NCBI GenBank assembly: GCA_009839505.1
Contig: VXPO01000174.1
Location: 1-64,000 of the forward strand
Source: Gammaproteobacteria bacterium
GTDB lineage: Bacteria; Pseudomonadota; Gammaproteobacteria; Pseudomonadales; Azotimanducaceae
Direction: 5' to 3'
Length of the DNA: 64,000 nucleotides
Shown here: positions 37,943 through 49,380 of the stretch, one piece after another
Position numbering within the stretch: the first letter of the stretch is position 1
Layout: every line of letters starts with the position of its first letter
The notes under the pieces: generated by a model
What the model was told of the DNA's origin: nothing
The model's database searches: none
What the model saw: only the letters and a program-made list of their open reading frames with translations
Program-made: the position numbers and the translations under genes

Positions 37943-38026
37943 AGGGTGGGTGTCCCCATCAGGGGGCGTTCTAGGGTGGGTGTCCCTATCCGGGGCCAGG
38001 GTGGGTGTCCCTATCCGGGGCCGTTC
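37943..38026 (+). repeat. three tandem copies of AGGGTGGGTGTCCC-type repeat
   Basis: AGGGTGGGTGTCCCYATC followed by a G/C-rich tail occurs at 37943, 37973 and 37998 with spacings of 30 and 25 bp. The last two copies are almost identical over 25 bp. The array fills the gap between the divergent SDR and PhyH genes. The function is not known. Confidence 0.75.
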
Positions 38027-38069
38027 CTGCCTGCTAAATTGGCTCGCTGGACTGAGTGGGTATCGCCAC

Positions 38070-38882
38070 ATGCGGGACGATTACGGAGCTGCGCGTCGGC
38101 AACTGCTCGACGACGGCTACTGCATCCTCGACGGCGGACTGCCCGACGGCAAGCTGGAGGAACTCCGGACCTGGTCCGACCGACGGCTGCGCACGACCCG
38201 ACACTCGGCGAAGTGGAAGTACCAGGGATCCGACATCCACGTGAGCGGTGTGCGCAATGTCTCGAAACGCAATCCGGAACTCCCCCAGGACGAGATGGTG
38301 GATTTCCTGATCGAGCACCCGAAGAACATCATGGCGTCTCTGGGGCTGGCTGACTTCCGCTCCGGCGGCACGTTCCAGATCATCTCCAAGCCGGCCGGAG
38401 CGCCGGCACTCTATTGGCACCAGGACTGGGCTCGCTGGGACGATCCGATCAGCCTGTCGCCGTGGCCGCAGCAGGTCTTCCTCAACTGGTACCTGTCGGA
38501 CACGAGTGTCGGCAACGGCTGCCTGCGGGTGATTCCGGGGAGCCACCGACGGCGGATGGATTTGCACGAACATCTGGTTCCGGCCCACGAAGGCGGCGGT
38601 TACGAGATCGAGGAGACCAACGAGTGGATGTTCAGCGACCATCCGGAGGCGGTGGACGTGCCGATACGGGTGGGTCAGCTTCTCGTGGCGGACGCGCGAA
38701 TGCTGCACGGAACCCGTCCCAACGCCTCGAACCGACGCCGCACGGTTCTGCTCGGGTGGTTCTATCGACGTTCCAACGATGTCCCGGAAGGATGGGAAGG
38801 CGAAGTTCCGGGCGAGATTCTCAAGCGCGACCCGGAACTGCCCTTCCGCTGGAATCGCCAGCCGGGTGCCTACCTCCCGTAG
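38070..38882 (+). CDS. phytanoyl-CoA dioxygenase family protein
   Basis: A 270-aa PhyH-type Fe(II)/2-oxoglutarate oxygenase: His117-x-Asp119 (YWHQDW), His213 (MLHGTRPN) and Arg223. The N-terminal half has the usual DDGYCILDGGLPDGKLEEL. The ATG at 38070 is chosen because everything upstream in the frame is repeat-derived. The stop is followed at once by a REP-like sequence (38877-38925) that shares a 15-mer with the insert in the phosphomevalonate kinase gene. The substrate is unknown. Confidence 0.85.
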   Translation: MRDDYGAARRQLLDDGYCILDGGLPDGKLEELRTWSDRRLRTTRHSAKWKYQGSDIHVSGVRNVSKRNPELPQDEMVDFLIEHPKNIMASLGLADFRSGGTFQIISKPAGAPALYWHQDWARWDDPISLSPWPQQVFLNWYLSDTSVGNGCLRVIPGSHRRRMDLHEHLVPAHEGGGYEIEETNEWMFSDHPEAVDVPIRVGQLLVADARMLHGTRPNASNRRRTVLLGWFYRRSNDVPEGWEGEVPGEILKRDPELPFRWNRQPGAYLP

Positions 38883-38925
38883 CGCCCCAAAAAGTGGGCA
38901 CGGGCGACCGCAAGGGTCGCTACGA
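38877..38925. repeat. REP-like element after the PhyH gene
   Basis: Terminal inverted bases GTAGCG (38879-38884) and CGCTAC enclose GC-rich sequence with a GCGACC/GGTCGC-like pair. CCGTAGCGCCCCAAA (38877-38891) is identical to 7982-7996 within the mvaK2 insert. It overlaps the stop codon of the dioxygenase gene and lies between convergent genes. Confidence 0.5.
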
Positions 38926-39898
38926 GCTTCTTCGGAGGATTTCTGCGGTCGAGTCGGCGCCGCTGTACTCCGCCCAGCCGAGCGGCGTGCCGTCGTGGGC
39001 GCCGTCGACGATGGTGGGGTCGGCGCCCCGGTCCAGGAGCAGTTTCACGCAGCCGACGGCGTCGTTCTGGGCCGCGAGGTGCATCGCCACCGCGGCAACG
39101 CCGTGGCCTTCGCCGCCCCAGTCGTGGCGAAGGTCGGGATCGGCGCCGTGGTCCAGAAGCCACCCGGCCGCCGCGACCTTGTCGGCATAGCACGCCCAGA
39201 GCAACGGAGTCCCGCGGAACGCACTGGCATTGACGTCTGCGCCCAGCTCGACTAGCGCCGCCATGGACTCGCACTGGTCGTTGCGCGATGCCCAGGAGAG
39301 GGCTTCGTCCAGAACCTCTTGACGGGTCTTGTTCCGATTCCAGATCGGGAAGAACACCGGCGCGTAGAAGTCCAATCCCTCGTAGGCCTCGGGCGTCAGC
39401 TCGCCTCCGTCGACGAAACGGAGTATGTCCCTGCCGAGTGCGGCCGCCGCACGGAGGTTGTCCGGGTAGGTGGGCGTCAGCACTTCGCCCATGTACGCCT
39501 TGGCATAGAACAGCGCATAGGACAGGGCCGACTCCCCCGACTTGCCGTGCGCCTCGGCGTGGACGGATGCGCCGGCAGCGACGAGCCGCCGGCCGAGGTC
39601 CGTATGACCTGCCATCCCCGCTGAGTGCAACGGCGTCCAGCCGTCTTCGTCGGCGCAGGACGGATCAGCGCCGGCGGCGAGGATCCGGTCCACGGCGGCG
39701 TACTGTTCGGGTGTACCCGGAACCAGCGGTATGGCGATGTCCCCGGTGGCCGCCCGGCAGGCCAGGTCGAGCAGGGTACGCCCGACGTCGTCTGTCTCTG
39801 TGACCAGCGATGGTGTGTCGGCCAGTAGGGCGTCCAGAACGACGAGGTCACCGTCCCGCGCCGCCGCGGTGGCGCGTGCGAACGCGCTGCTCGGGTCG

Positions 39899-39906
<8 letters not shown>
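38920..39906 (-). CDS. ankyrin-repeat protein
   Basis: A 328-aa protein made of ankyrin repeats; clear ones read DGWTPLHSAGMAGHTDLGRRLVAAGASV, GTPLLWACYADKVAAAGWLLDHGADPDL and VAAVAMHLAAQNDAVGCVKLLLDRGADP. No signal peptide is seen, so it is probably a cytoplasmic protein-protein interaction module. GTG at 39906 is taken as the start; it overlaps the end of the TonB-receptor gene by 8 bp, suggesting coupled translation. Longer frames would only translate receptor sequence out of frame. The partner and role are unknown. Confidence 0.82.
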
Positions 39907-42436
<2,530 letters not shown>

Positions 42437-42562
42437 CTGCGTTTTCCGCCGCAAGCTCGCATGATTATGCGCCGCGGGAGAATCACGTGCATGTGCCCCG
42501 CCACACGAAGCTATGAACAAACGCGGTGGCGGGACGGCACTGTCGAAATGGCTCGTACTGCC

Positions 42563-43768
42563 CTAGATCACGCCGTCTTCCGCCATGGCGCGGATCGCGT
42601 CGGCGTCGTAGCCGAGTTCGCCGAGAATCTCCGCCGAGTGCTCGCCGAGCCGCGGTGCCCGCCTCGGCGGTGCGGGTGGGACACTGGTGACCTTGATCGG
42701 GTGGTTGATGACCTGCGGCTGTTCGGTTGCCTCATCCTCTGGTTCCAGGACCATGCCGTTGGCCAGTATCTGCTCGTCGGTACCGGTCTCCTCGACCAGG
42801 GCGATGCGGTTGACCGGTACGTCTAGGGATTCAAAGCGGGCGAGCCAGTCGTCGGACGTGCGCGTGGCGATGATCTGCGCGATGGCGTCGCCGAGTTCTA
42901 CCCGGTTTCGCCACATGTCCTGTCGCGTCGCGAAGCGGTCATCCGCGAGCAGATCCTCGGCCTCCATCGCCGTGAACATGCGCGCCATCAGTTCGTCGTT
43001 GCGCACCATGTTGAGCTGCAGCCAGCGACCGTCCTGCGCTTGGTAGACACGCATCATCGCGGACTCCACCCGGTTCGCACGGAAGTGCGACATCTCGCCC
43101 CCGGCCATGACCGTGCCGGCGACCCCGGACACCGACCAAAGGCCGTTGGCGAGCAGCGAGGTGTGCACCATGCCGCCGTCGCCGGTCTGTTCACGGCGCA
43201 GCAGGGCCGTGACGATGCCGGCGTACAGCGCCACCCCGGTGGGGTGGTCTCCCATCCCGGCCAGTCCTTGCGTCGGCGTCGTCCCGTTTTCGCGCATCAG
43301 GTCCATCAACCCGCTGCGCGCCCAGTAGGCGAGTTGGTCGAAGCTCTTGCGGTTGCGTTCCGCGCCGTGTTCGCCGTAGGCGGTGAGCGAGGCATAGATC
43401 ATGCGGGGGTTCAGGGGCTTCAGATCCTCGTAGGTCAGCGCCATGGCCTCCCGGGAGTCGTAGGGCTGGTTGGTGATGAACACGTCGCAGCGCGCCACCA
43501 AGCGCCGCATGACCTCCATGCCACGTTCGGTCTTCAGGTCCAGCGTCAGGCTGCGCTTGTTGCGGGCGTCCATCTGCCAGAACCAGCCGTTGCCGGGTTC
43601 CTGGGGTGGCTCCGTCCGCGACAGCGAACGCAGCATGTCTCCCCGGCCCGGCCTTTCGACCTTGACGACGTCGGCGCCGAAATCGCCGAGGATCATGGCG
43701 GCGGCAGGGGCCGCGATGACGGATGCCGCGTCGACGACCCGAAGGCCGTCGAAGAGGGAGTCGGCCAT
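42563..43768 (-). CDS. class III CoA-transferase
   Basis: A 401-aa CaiB/BaiF CoA-transferase. The N-terminal GLRVVDAASVIAAP and GADVVKVERP motifs are typical, and the catalytic aspartate is Asp174 in GMGDHPTG. The ATG at 43768 overlaps the stop of the VOC gene by one base (TGATG), and a TTG directly before it is disregarded. It is the last gene of an epimerase-MFS-VOC-CoA-transferase group. The acid substrate is unknown, but the group suggests uptake and activation of one compound. Confidence 0.9.
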   Translation of the reverse strand: MADSLFDGLRVVDAASVIAAPAAAMILGDFGADVVKVERPGRGDMLRSLSRTEPPQEPGNGWFWQMDARNKRSLTLDLKTERGMEVMRRLVARCDVFITNQPYDSREAMALTYEDLKPLNPRMIYASLTAYGEHGAERNRKSFDQLAYWARSGLMDLMRENGTTPTQGLAGMGDHPTGVALYAGIVTALLRREQTGDGGMVHTSLLANGLWSVSGVAGTVMAGGEMSHFRANRVESAMMRVYQAQDGRWLQLNMVRNDELMARMFTAMEAEDLLADDRFATRQDMWRNRVELGDAIAQIIATRTSDDWLARFESLDVPVNRIALVEETGTDEQILANGMVLEPEDEATEQPQVINHPIKVTSVPPAPPRRAPRLGEHSAEILGELGYDADAIRAMAEDGVI

Positions 43769-44142
43769 CAAACGATGCCGGCGACGTGGGACGAGTTGAT
43801 GGGGATCGAGTACCCCGACGGTCCCGTTACCGAGAAGGAATCGTGGATATTGCCCCGTTCGATGGCGGTCGCCTCGGCGCCGTCTTCGACGAACCGGCGG
43901 TGAGCCTCGTCGATGTCGTCCACCATCAGGTCGAAGGGGGCACGCTCGCCGGTCTCGATGGGTTCTTCGGCTTCGTTGAGAATGAGGTGCGTACCGCCAC
44001 GCAGTTCGAGAATGGCGAAGCCGTCGCGTTCCAGAATTCCGCGCATACCGTGGCGGACGAAAAAAGCGTAGGCCATGCCGACATCCTCGACCGACATCCT
44101 CATGTGGCCGATCGCGAACACCGGCCGCTGGTCATCTGCCAT
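43768..44142 (-). CDS. VOC-family (glyoxalase-like) protein
   Basis: A 124-aa single VOC module starting FAIGHMRMSVEDVGMAYAFFVRHGMRGI and containing LELRGGTHLILN and GPSGYSIPIN, the paired beta-alpha-beta pattern of glyoxalase/dioxygenase superfamily proteins. Metal ligands could include His12 and the His of GGTHL. A strong GGGGGGAG ribosome-binding site precedes the ATG at 44142. It is coupled to the CoA-transferase downstream. The reaction is unknown; epimerase, isomerase or lyase are possible. Confidence 0.82.
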   Translation of the reverse strand: MADDQRPVFAIGHMRMSVEDVGMAYAFFVRHGMRGILERDGFAILELRGGTHLILNEAEEPIETGERAPFDLMVDDIDEAHRRFVEDGAEATAIERGNIHDSFSVTGPSGYSIPINSSHVAGIV

Positions 44143-44198
44143 GTTTGCTCCCCCCTTTGGCGCAGCGACGAATGATACGGAAAACGCCCGACGACGAA

Positions 44199-45515
44199 TC
44201 ACTCCGTTTTCCGATGCCCCCGACGGGGTTCCGGTACCGCGATGATGATGATCACCAAGGCGATCACCTGCAGGGCGGTGGTCGTCACGAACAGCGACAC
44301 GTAACCGGTTGCCGCGACCACCAGTCCGCCAACGAAGGGTCCGACGACGGCAACCAGATTGACGGCGGAACCGGACGCCGCGAGACGGATCGGAATGTCC
44401 TCGAGGCGTCCAAACTCCAAGACCATGTTCTGCCCGGACTGGTTGAAACCGCCGGACGCCGTGCCCATCAGGACGAAGAAGACGATCATCCCGGTGAGAT
44501 CTTCGACGAATAGCAACTGCACATGTGACGCGGTCCAGCAGGCCAGCGTGGCGACCATGACGATCTTGTAGCCCTGACGGTCCGCCATGTAACCCCAGAC
44601 TAGGTTGGTCGTGCTCGACGTCAGCATCCAGACGGTGGTGAGCAGGCCGAGGGTCGCACCGGTCAGCTCCATCCGCGTACCGGCGAACAGCACGTAGAAA
44701 GGCAGTGCCATGCGCCCGCAGGATCCGAGTGCACGGGCGTAGAAGAACCGTCGGAACGCGGGTTGTTCACGCAGGATCGGTCGGACGGCCCTTAGGGTTT
44801 CCATCGTCGAGGCGCGGGCACGCAGGTTGGTGGCCGTGGGTTCGCGGGTCAGCGCGAGGGCGAACAGGCCGATGGCCGTGATGCCGAACGCCAGCAGGAA
44901 GACCGACGCATAGCCGTTGCCGAGGACGTTTGCATCGATGATGTACGCGCCTGCGGCGTAGGACACGGCGGCGGAGGACAGTCCGGCCAGGAAGTGGCGG
45001 GCGCCGCTGACGATGCCGCGCCGGTTGATGGGAATCACCTTGGCCCTAAGCGCATTCATGGTCACCTGGGAGATGCCTTGGAAGAACCCCATGAGCGCGA
45101 GAAACAGAATGATTCCGGCCACGGCGAAGACCGCGGTATCGGCGCTTGTGTTGGTGCCCTCGTGAACGGCGCCGAACAGGAATCCGGCCACCGCGACACC
45201 AAGTATCTGCAGACGCATCAGGCCGCTTGAGGCCAGGGTGACCCCGAGGAAGCGCTTCCGATGGCCGATGAGCGATGCCCCGATCAGCGGCGTGACGACG
45301 GTGCCGACGCCCTGCAGCGACCGCGCGAGCCCGACGACAAAGTCCGACCCCGACAGCATGAAGAGGTACGCGGGAAGGAAGGTGGGGGCCGCGACCAGGC
45401 GGAAGCCGGTCTGCCCCAACAGGCCGTGGGCTAGCTGGACGAGGGTGTTGCGGGTGAGATGCGCCGCTGCTTCGGCGTCTGCGGAACTGGTCGTCGGTGC
45501 CGCTGGCCGGGGCAT
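44199..45515 (-). CDS. MFS transporter
   Basis: A 438-aa major facilitator protein with about 12 hydrophobic helices and the loop motif GYMADRQGYK between helices of the second half. It should move a small organic solute across the inner membrane. The ATG at 45515 overlaps the stop of the epimerase gene (TGATG), indicating coupled synthesis. A longer upstream frame in the epimerase gene is antisense-like and rejected. Confidence 0.88.
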   Translation of the reverse strand: MPRPAAPTTSSADAEAAAHLTRNTLVQLAHGLLGQTGFRLVAAPTFLPAYLFMLSGSDFVVGLARSLQGVGTVVTPLIGASLIGHRKRFLGVTLASSGLMRLQILGVAVAGFLFGAVHEGTNTSADTAVFAVAGIILFLALMGFFQGISQVTMNALRAKVIPINRRGIVSGARHFLAGLSSAAVSYAAGAYIIDANVLGNGYASVFLLAFGITAIGLFALALTREPTATNLRARASTMETLRAVRPILREQPAFRRFFYARALGSCGRMALPFYVLFAGTRMELTGATLGLLTTVWMLTSSTTNLVWGYMADRQGYKIVMVATLACWTASHVQLLFVEDLTGMIVFFVLMGTASGGFNQSGQNMVLEFGRLEDIPIRLAASGSAVNLVAVVGPFVGGLVVAATGYVSLFVTTTALQVIALVIIIIAVPEPRRGHRKTE

Positions 45516-46609
45516 CACCCAGGCAGCAGGCCGAGCCGGAAGTAGGAGTCGACGGTCGCCCTCAAAGTGTCGTCGATGGGATACGAGGAGAGCCCGAGCT
45601 CCTGCTTCGCCAGCAGGCAGTAGGACCGCGGCGAATCGTAGGTTTTCTGCGCCGGTGCGCCGTCCTGCATCTCTTCGCCTCCGACCTCGGCCACCTCGGG
45701 GAACAGCTCGGCGAGCCTGGCCTGCAGTTCCCAGGTGAACAACTCTCCGGAGCGGTCGCTGGCGGAAAGGATGTAGCGGGAGCCGTTCCCCGCGACTGTG
45801 CTCTCGGCGCACAGCCGGTGCGCCCGGGCGGTGTCGCGGACATCGACGTTGTTCCACAGCATCCGGCCGCCACGGGACTTCTTGTACGGTTTGCCCATCA
45901 GCATGTAGCGGATGCAGTTCTGCCAGCTCCAGCCCTGATCGTGGTTGACGCACATGAGCGGGCCGATCACGTGCAGCGGCAGGATCGACATGGCATCGAA
46001 GGTGCCGTCATCGGCGGCTGTCTGGTAGAGCATCTTCTCGGCACGCGCCTTCGCCATGGCATAGGCGATGTCCCGATTCTTCGGGATGTTGTCCTCGGTC
46101 CAGGCACCGCGGTAGCCGTCCACGTTGTCGCCGCACCAGTCCTTTTCGGTGAACACGTAGCCCTCCGGACGTGGGTGGCCGACCGCGGCGAAGGAACTGG
46201 TGAATACGAAGCGCTTGAGTGCATCCGACTTGCGTGCGGAGTCGAGGACATGCTGGACCTCGGTGAAGCAGCCGTCGTAGACCTGCTGCGGCGTCTCCCG
46301 GTTGTAGCCGACCGCGGCACCGGCGTGGATGACCGCGGAACAGTCGGCGAAGGCGTTGTCGTAGCTGCCCGGCTCGAAGATGTCGCCGGCGTGGAGTTCC
46401 GCATGCCCGCGCAGGCCGGAATCGTTGAGGGCGAGAAGGTGGTCGACCTTCTCCGGCCTGGACGTATCCCGCACACAGGCGCGAACTTCGTAGCCTTGCT
46501 CCATCAAGTCCTGAACGATCCACGAGCCGATGTAGCCGCTCGATCCGGTGACGGCCACGGGTCCGTCGGCGGGTGAAATCGCCCGTGAGGCGGGGTTGTT
46601 CCGAGTCAT
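45515..46609 (-). CDS. NAD-dependent epimerase/dehydratase (dihydroflavonol-reductase-like)
   Basis: A 364-aa extended SDR: cofactor motif VTGSSGYIGSW (20-30), FTSSFAAVG, and catalytic Tyr183/Lys187 (YAMAK). The layout is that of NAD(P)-dependent reductases and epimerases acting on carbonyl or sugar-like substrates. ATG at 46609 is preferred over an upstream in-frame start because it gives the usual short lead into the Rossmann motif. It is the first gene of the group transporter-VOC-CoA-transferase. Confidence 0.87.
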   Translation of the reverse strand: MTRNNPASRAISPADGPVAVTGSSGYIGSWIVQDLMEQGYEVRACVRDTSRPEKVDHLLALNDSGLRGHAELHAGDIFEPGSYDNAFADCSAVIHAGAAVGYNRETPQQVYDGCFTEVQHVLDSARKSDALKRFVFTSSFAAVGHPRPEGYVFTEKDWCGDNVDGYRGAWTEDNIPKNRDIAYAMAKARAEKMLYQTAADDGTFDAMSILPLHVIGPLMCVNHDQGWSWQNCIRYMLMGKPYKKSRGGRMLWNNVDVRDTARAHRLCAESTVAGNGSRYILSASDRSGELFTWELQARLAELFPEVAEVGGEEMQDGAPAQKTYDSPRSYCLLAKQELGLSSYPIDDTLRATVDSYFRLGLLPG

Positions 46610-46787
46610 CGCGAGTCCGGCCAAAAACAGCCATCGTAGCAACCTGCCCGGATGCAGTCACGGGACGTCGGGGTGGTCCGCACGTGTCCAGACGCAAAAC
46701 GCGTGTTGAACGGACTACACTCGGTCGTTTGCGTTGCGGGACGATTGAAGGGCGCCCCGACGCTGCTCGGACTCTTGGGGGAGGGCC

Positions 46788-48023
46788 ATGGCCGACGCGC
46801 TTTCGTCGTTTCGAATCTGCGACTTCACCGGCCAACTCGCGGGTGCCGGGGCGACCAAGTGGCTGGCATCGTTCGGCGCGGAGGTGATCCGCATCGAGGA
46901 TCCCGTTCGCCACGGACGCTGGGACATCCTGCGCGGCACGCCGCCGTTCGTCGACGCACGACGGGGCATCAACCTGGGCGGAGCGTTCAACAACCACAAC
47001 GCCGGCAAGTTCGGCATTACGCTGAACCTGCGCACGGGCAAGGCGAAGCGGATCCTTGAACAGTTGATCGAGGTATCCGACGTCGTCAGCGAAAACTTCG
47101 CCAAGGGTGTCATGGAGCGCTGGGGCTTCGGCTACGAGCGCCTGAAGGCGATCAAGCCGGACATCGTCTACGTGTCGAACTGCGGTTTCGGCCACACGGG
47201 TCCTTACAGCGACTTCAAGACCTGGGGTCCCATCGTGCAGGCGGTCTCGGGCCTTACCTTCACCTCGGGCCTGCCCGGCCGCGAACCCGCCGGCTGGGGC
47301 TATTCGTACATGGATCACACCGGCGCCTACTACATGGCCATGGCGATCCTGCTTGCGCTCATCCATCGCCAACGCACGGGGGAGGGCCAGTGGGTGGACC
47401 TGGCATGCACCGAGTCGGCGCTGTCGCTGCACGGCCCCGCGCTCCTCGACTGGACGGTCAACGGACGTCCCGCCCGGCGGGAAGGAGCGCCGCACGCGAA
47501 CCGTTCCGAATGGCCCCCGATGGCGCCCCACGGCATCTATCCGTGTCAAGGGGACGATGACTGGGTGGCCATCGCTTGTCGTGACCAGGACGACTGGGAG
47601 AGATTGTGCGCGGTCGTGGGAGAGGACTGGTGTTCCGATGACGCGTTCGCGGACTTCGACTCCCGGCGGGCGGCCCAGGACTCCCTCGACGACCACCTCG
47701 GGCGGTGGACGGCGGCACGCGGAAAGTTCGACGTGGAGTCGCTCCTGCGGGACGCGGTAGTGCCCGTCGCGGCGGTGATGAAACCCGAGGAGCGCATTGA
47801 TCTCGACGCCAGCACCGGCGCCTTCGGACTGTGGCCCACGGTTCGGCACGCCGAGATGGGCGAAGTTCGGATCGATGGTCAGCCGGTGCACTTCTCGGAA
47901 ACGGACTGGCACATCGATCGTGGCGGACCCTGCCTGGGAGAGCACACCGAGCTTGTGCTGACGAACCTGCTGGGCTACAGCCCGGACGAGGTGGCGGGTC
48001 TACACGAGGAGGGTGTCGTATGA
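46788..48023 (+). CDS. class III CoA-transferase, catalytic subunit-like
   Basis: A 411-aa CaiB/BaiF protein. The catalytic aspartate is Asp176 in YSYMDHTGAYY. GATKWLASFGAEVIRIEDP and EEGVV at the end are typical of the family. A GGGGGAGGG ribosome-binding site precedes the ATG. It overlaps a second CoA-transferase gene by 4 bp (ATGA), and the pair resembles the two-subunit succinyl-CoA:benzylsuccinate-type CoA-transferases (BbsE/BbsF). The substrate is unknown. Confidence 0.9.
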   Translation: MADALSSFRICDFTGQLAGAGATKWLASFGAEVIRIEDPVRHGRWDILRGTPPFVDARRGINLGGAFNNHNAGKFGITLNLRTGKAKRILEQLIEVSDVVSENFAKGVMERWGFGYERLKAIKPDIVYVSNCGFGHTGPYSDFKTWGPIVQAVSGLTFTSGLPGREPAGWGYSYMDHTGAYYMAMAILLALIHRQRTGEGQWVDLACTESALSLHGPALLDWTVNGRPARREGAPHANRSEWPPMAPHGIYPCQGDDDWVAIACRDQDDWERLCAVVGEDWCSDDAFADFDSRRAAQDSLDDHLGRWTAARGKFDVESLLRDAVVPVAAVMKPEERIDLDASTGAFGLWPTVRHAEMGEVRIDGQPVHFSETDWHIDRGGPCLGEHTELVLTNLLGYSPDEVAGLHEEGVV

Positions 48024-49300
48024 CACGCGCTGCGGAAGAGGCTGGCGAGCCGTGTTGCCCGCCAGGAGCGCTTAGCGGAATCCGCGTCGTCGAACTCGCC
48101 CGGGAGCCCATCGCGTTGGCCGGCAAGCTCCTCGGCGACATGGGCGCAGACGTCATTCTGGTCGAGCCGCCGGGCGGCGACCCTTCGCGTCGCTACCCGC
48201 CTTTCGCGGACGATCAACCCGGAGACGGCCGCAGCCTCTATTGGTGGCACTACCACACCAGCAAGCGTGGCGTGGTGATCGATCTCGACGAGGCTCAGGG
48301 TCGCGAGCGGTTTCGCGCCGTGATCGGTACCGCCGATGTGCTCGTGGAGGCCGAGCCTCGCCGACGGCTGGCCGCGCTCGGCATCGACTACCCCGAACTG
48401 AGACGCATACGGCGGGACCTCGTGCACGTCGCGGTCACGCCCTACGGACGCAACGATCCCAAGAGCGATCTGCCCTATACGGACCTCACCATCATGGCCG
48501 CCTCCGGGCCGCCGTGGAGTTGCGGCTACGACGATCACGCCCTGCCGCCGATCCGCGGTCCCCAGCAGGGCTACCACACCGCCTCGCACTTCGCGGTCCT
48601 GTCGGTGTTGACGGCCCTGCTGCACCGGAAAGCCGGCGGCACGGGTCAGTTCGTCGACGTGAGCATGACCGCGGCCAACAACGTCACCACCGAAGCCGCT
48701 ACGCACACCTGGCTCGTCGCTGGCAAGACCGTGCAGCGCCAGACCGGACGCCACGCGTCGGTCACGCCGTCGCGGGAGACGCAGCAGCGCTGTGCCGACG
48801 ATCGCTATGTCAACACCGGCGTCCCGCCGCGACGTCCACACGAGTTCGCCGCATTGCAGGCTTGGCTCAAGCAACTCGGTCTGGACGCCGAACTGCCCGA
48901 AGCCGTGTTCCTGGAAATGGGTGCGCGTTGGGAGGGCCCCTTCGACTTGGCGAAGATCGGTCGCGACGACGAGATCACGGCTATCTTCGGGGCGGGCCGC
49001 GATGCCTTGAAGCTCATCGCCTCGCGCATCTCCGCGCAGGACTTCTTCGTTGGCTGCCAGCGCGCCGGACTCGCCGTCGGGGTCGTCAACGCACCCGAGG
49101 AGGCGTTCGAGGATCCGCACTTCAAGGCCCGGGGCTTCCATGCGGGGGTTCGCCACGGCCGCCTCGACAGGACGGTGGTTTACCCGGGCGCGCCGTATGC
49201 CTTTGCATCGAGCCCTTGGGCGATTTCCCGTCCGGCACCGGAGCTTGGCGAGCATGACGCCGAGGTGTTCGGCGAGCTCGCCGCGGACTCCCTTCCGTAG
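48020..49300 (+). CDS. class III CoA-transferase-like protein lacking the catalytic Asp
   Basis: A 426-aa CaiB/BaiF-fold protein: GIRVVELAREPIALAGKLLGDMGADVILVEPPGGD at the N-terminus and a normal C-terminal domain. At the catalytic position the alignment gives GYHTASHF, so Tyr185 stands where the partner has Asp176. It therefore looks like a non-catalytic subunit of a heteromer with the protein encoded just upstream (4-bp overlap). The inactive-subunit idea is inference from alignment by eye. Confidence 0.85.
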   Translation: MTRAAEEAGEPCCPPGALSGIRVVELAREPIALAGKLLGDMGADVILVEPPGGDPSRRYPPFADDQPGDGRSLYWWHYHTSKRGVVIDLDEAQGRERFRAVIGTADVLVEAEPRRRLAALGIDYPELRRIRRDLVHVAVTPYGRNDPKSDLPYTDLTIMAASGPPWSCGYDDHALPPIRGPQQGYHTASHFAVLSVLTALLHRKAGGTGQFVDVSMTAANNVTTEAATHTWLVAGKTVQRQTGRHASVTPSRETQQRCADDRYVNTGVPPRRPHEFAALQAWLKQLGLDAELPEAVFLEMGARWEGPFDLAKIGRDDEITAIFGAGRDALKLIASRISAQDFFVGCQRAGLAVGVVNAPEEAFEDPHFKARGFHAGVRHGRLDRTVVYPGAPYAFASSPWAISRPAPELGEHDAEVFGELAADSLP

Positions 49301-49380
49301 GTCGCCCCGTCTGTGCTGGTCAGCCGTCTGGTTCGCCAATATAGACTGTCGCACGTTCACGACTTGCGCGGAGACTGCCA

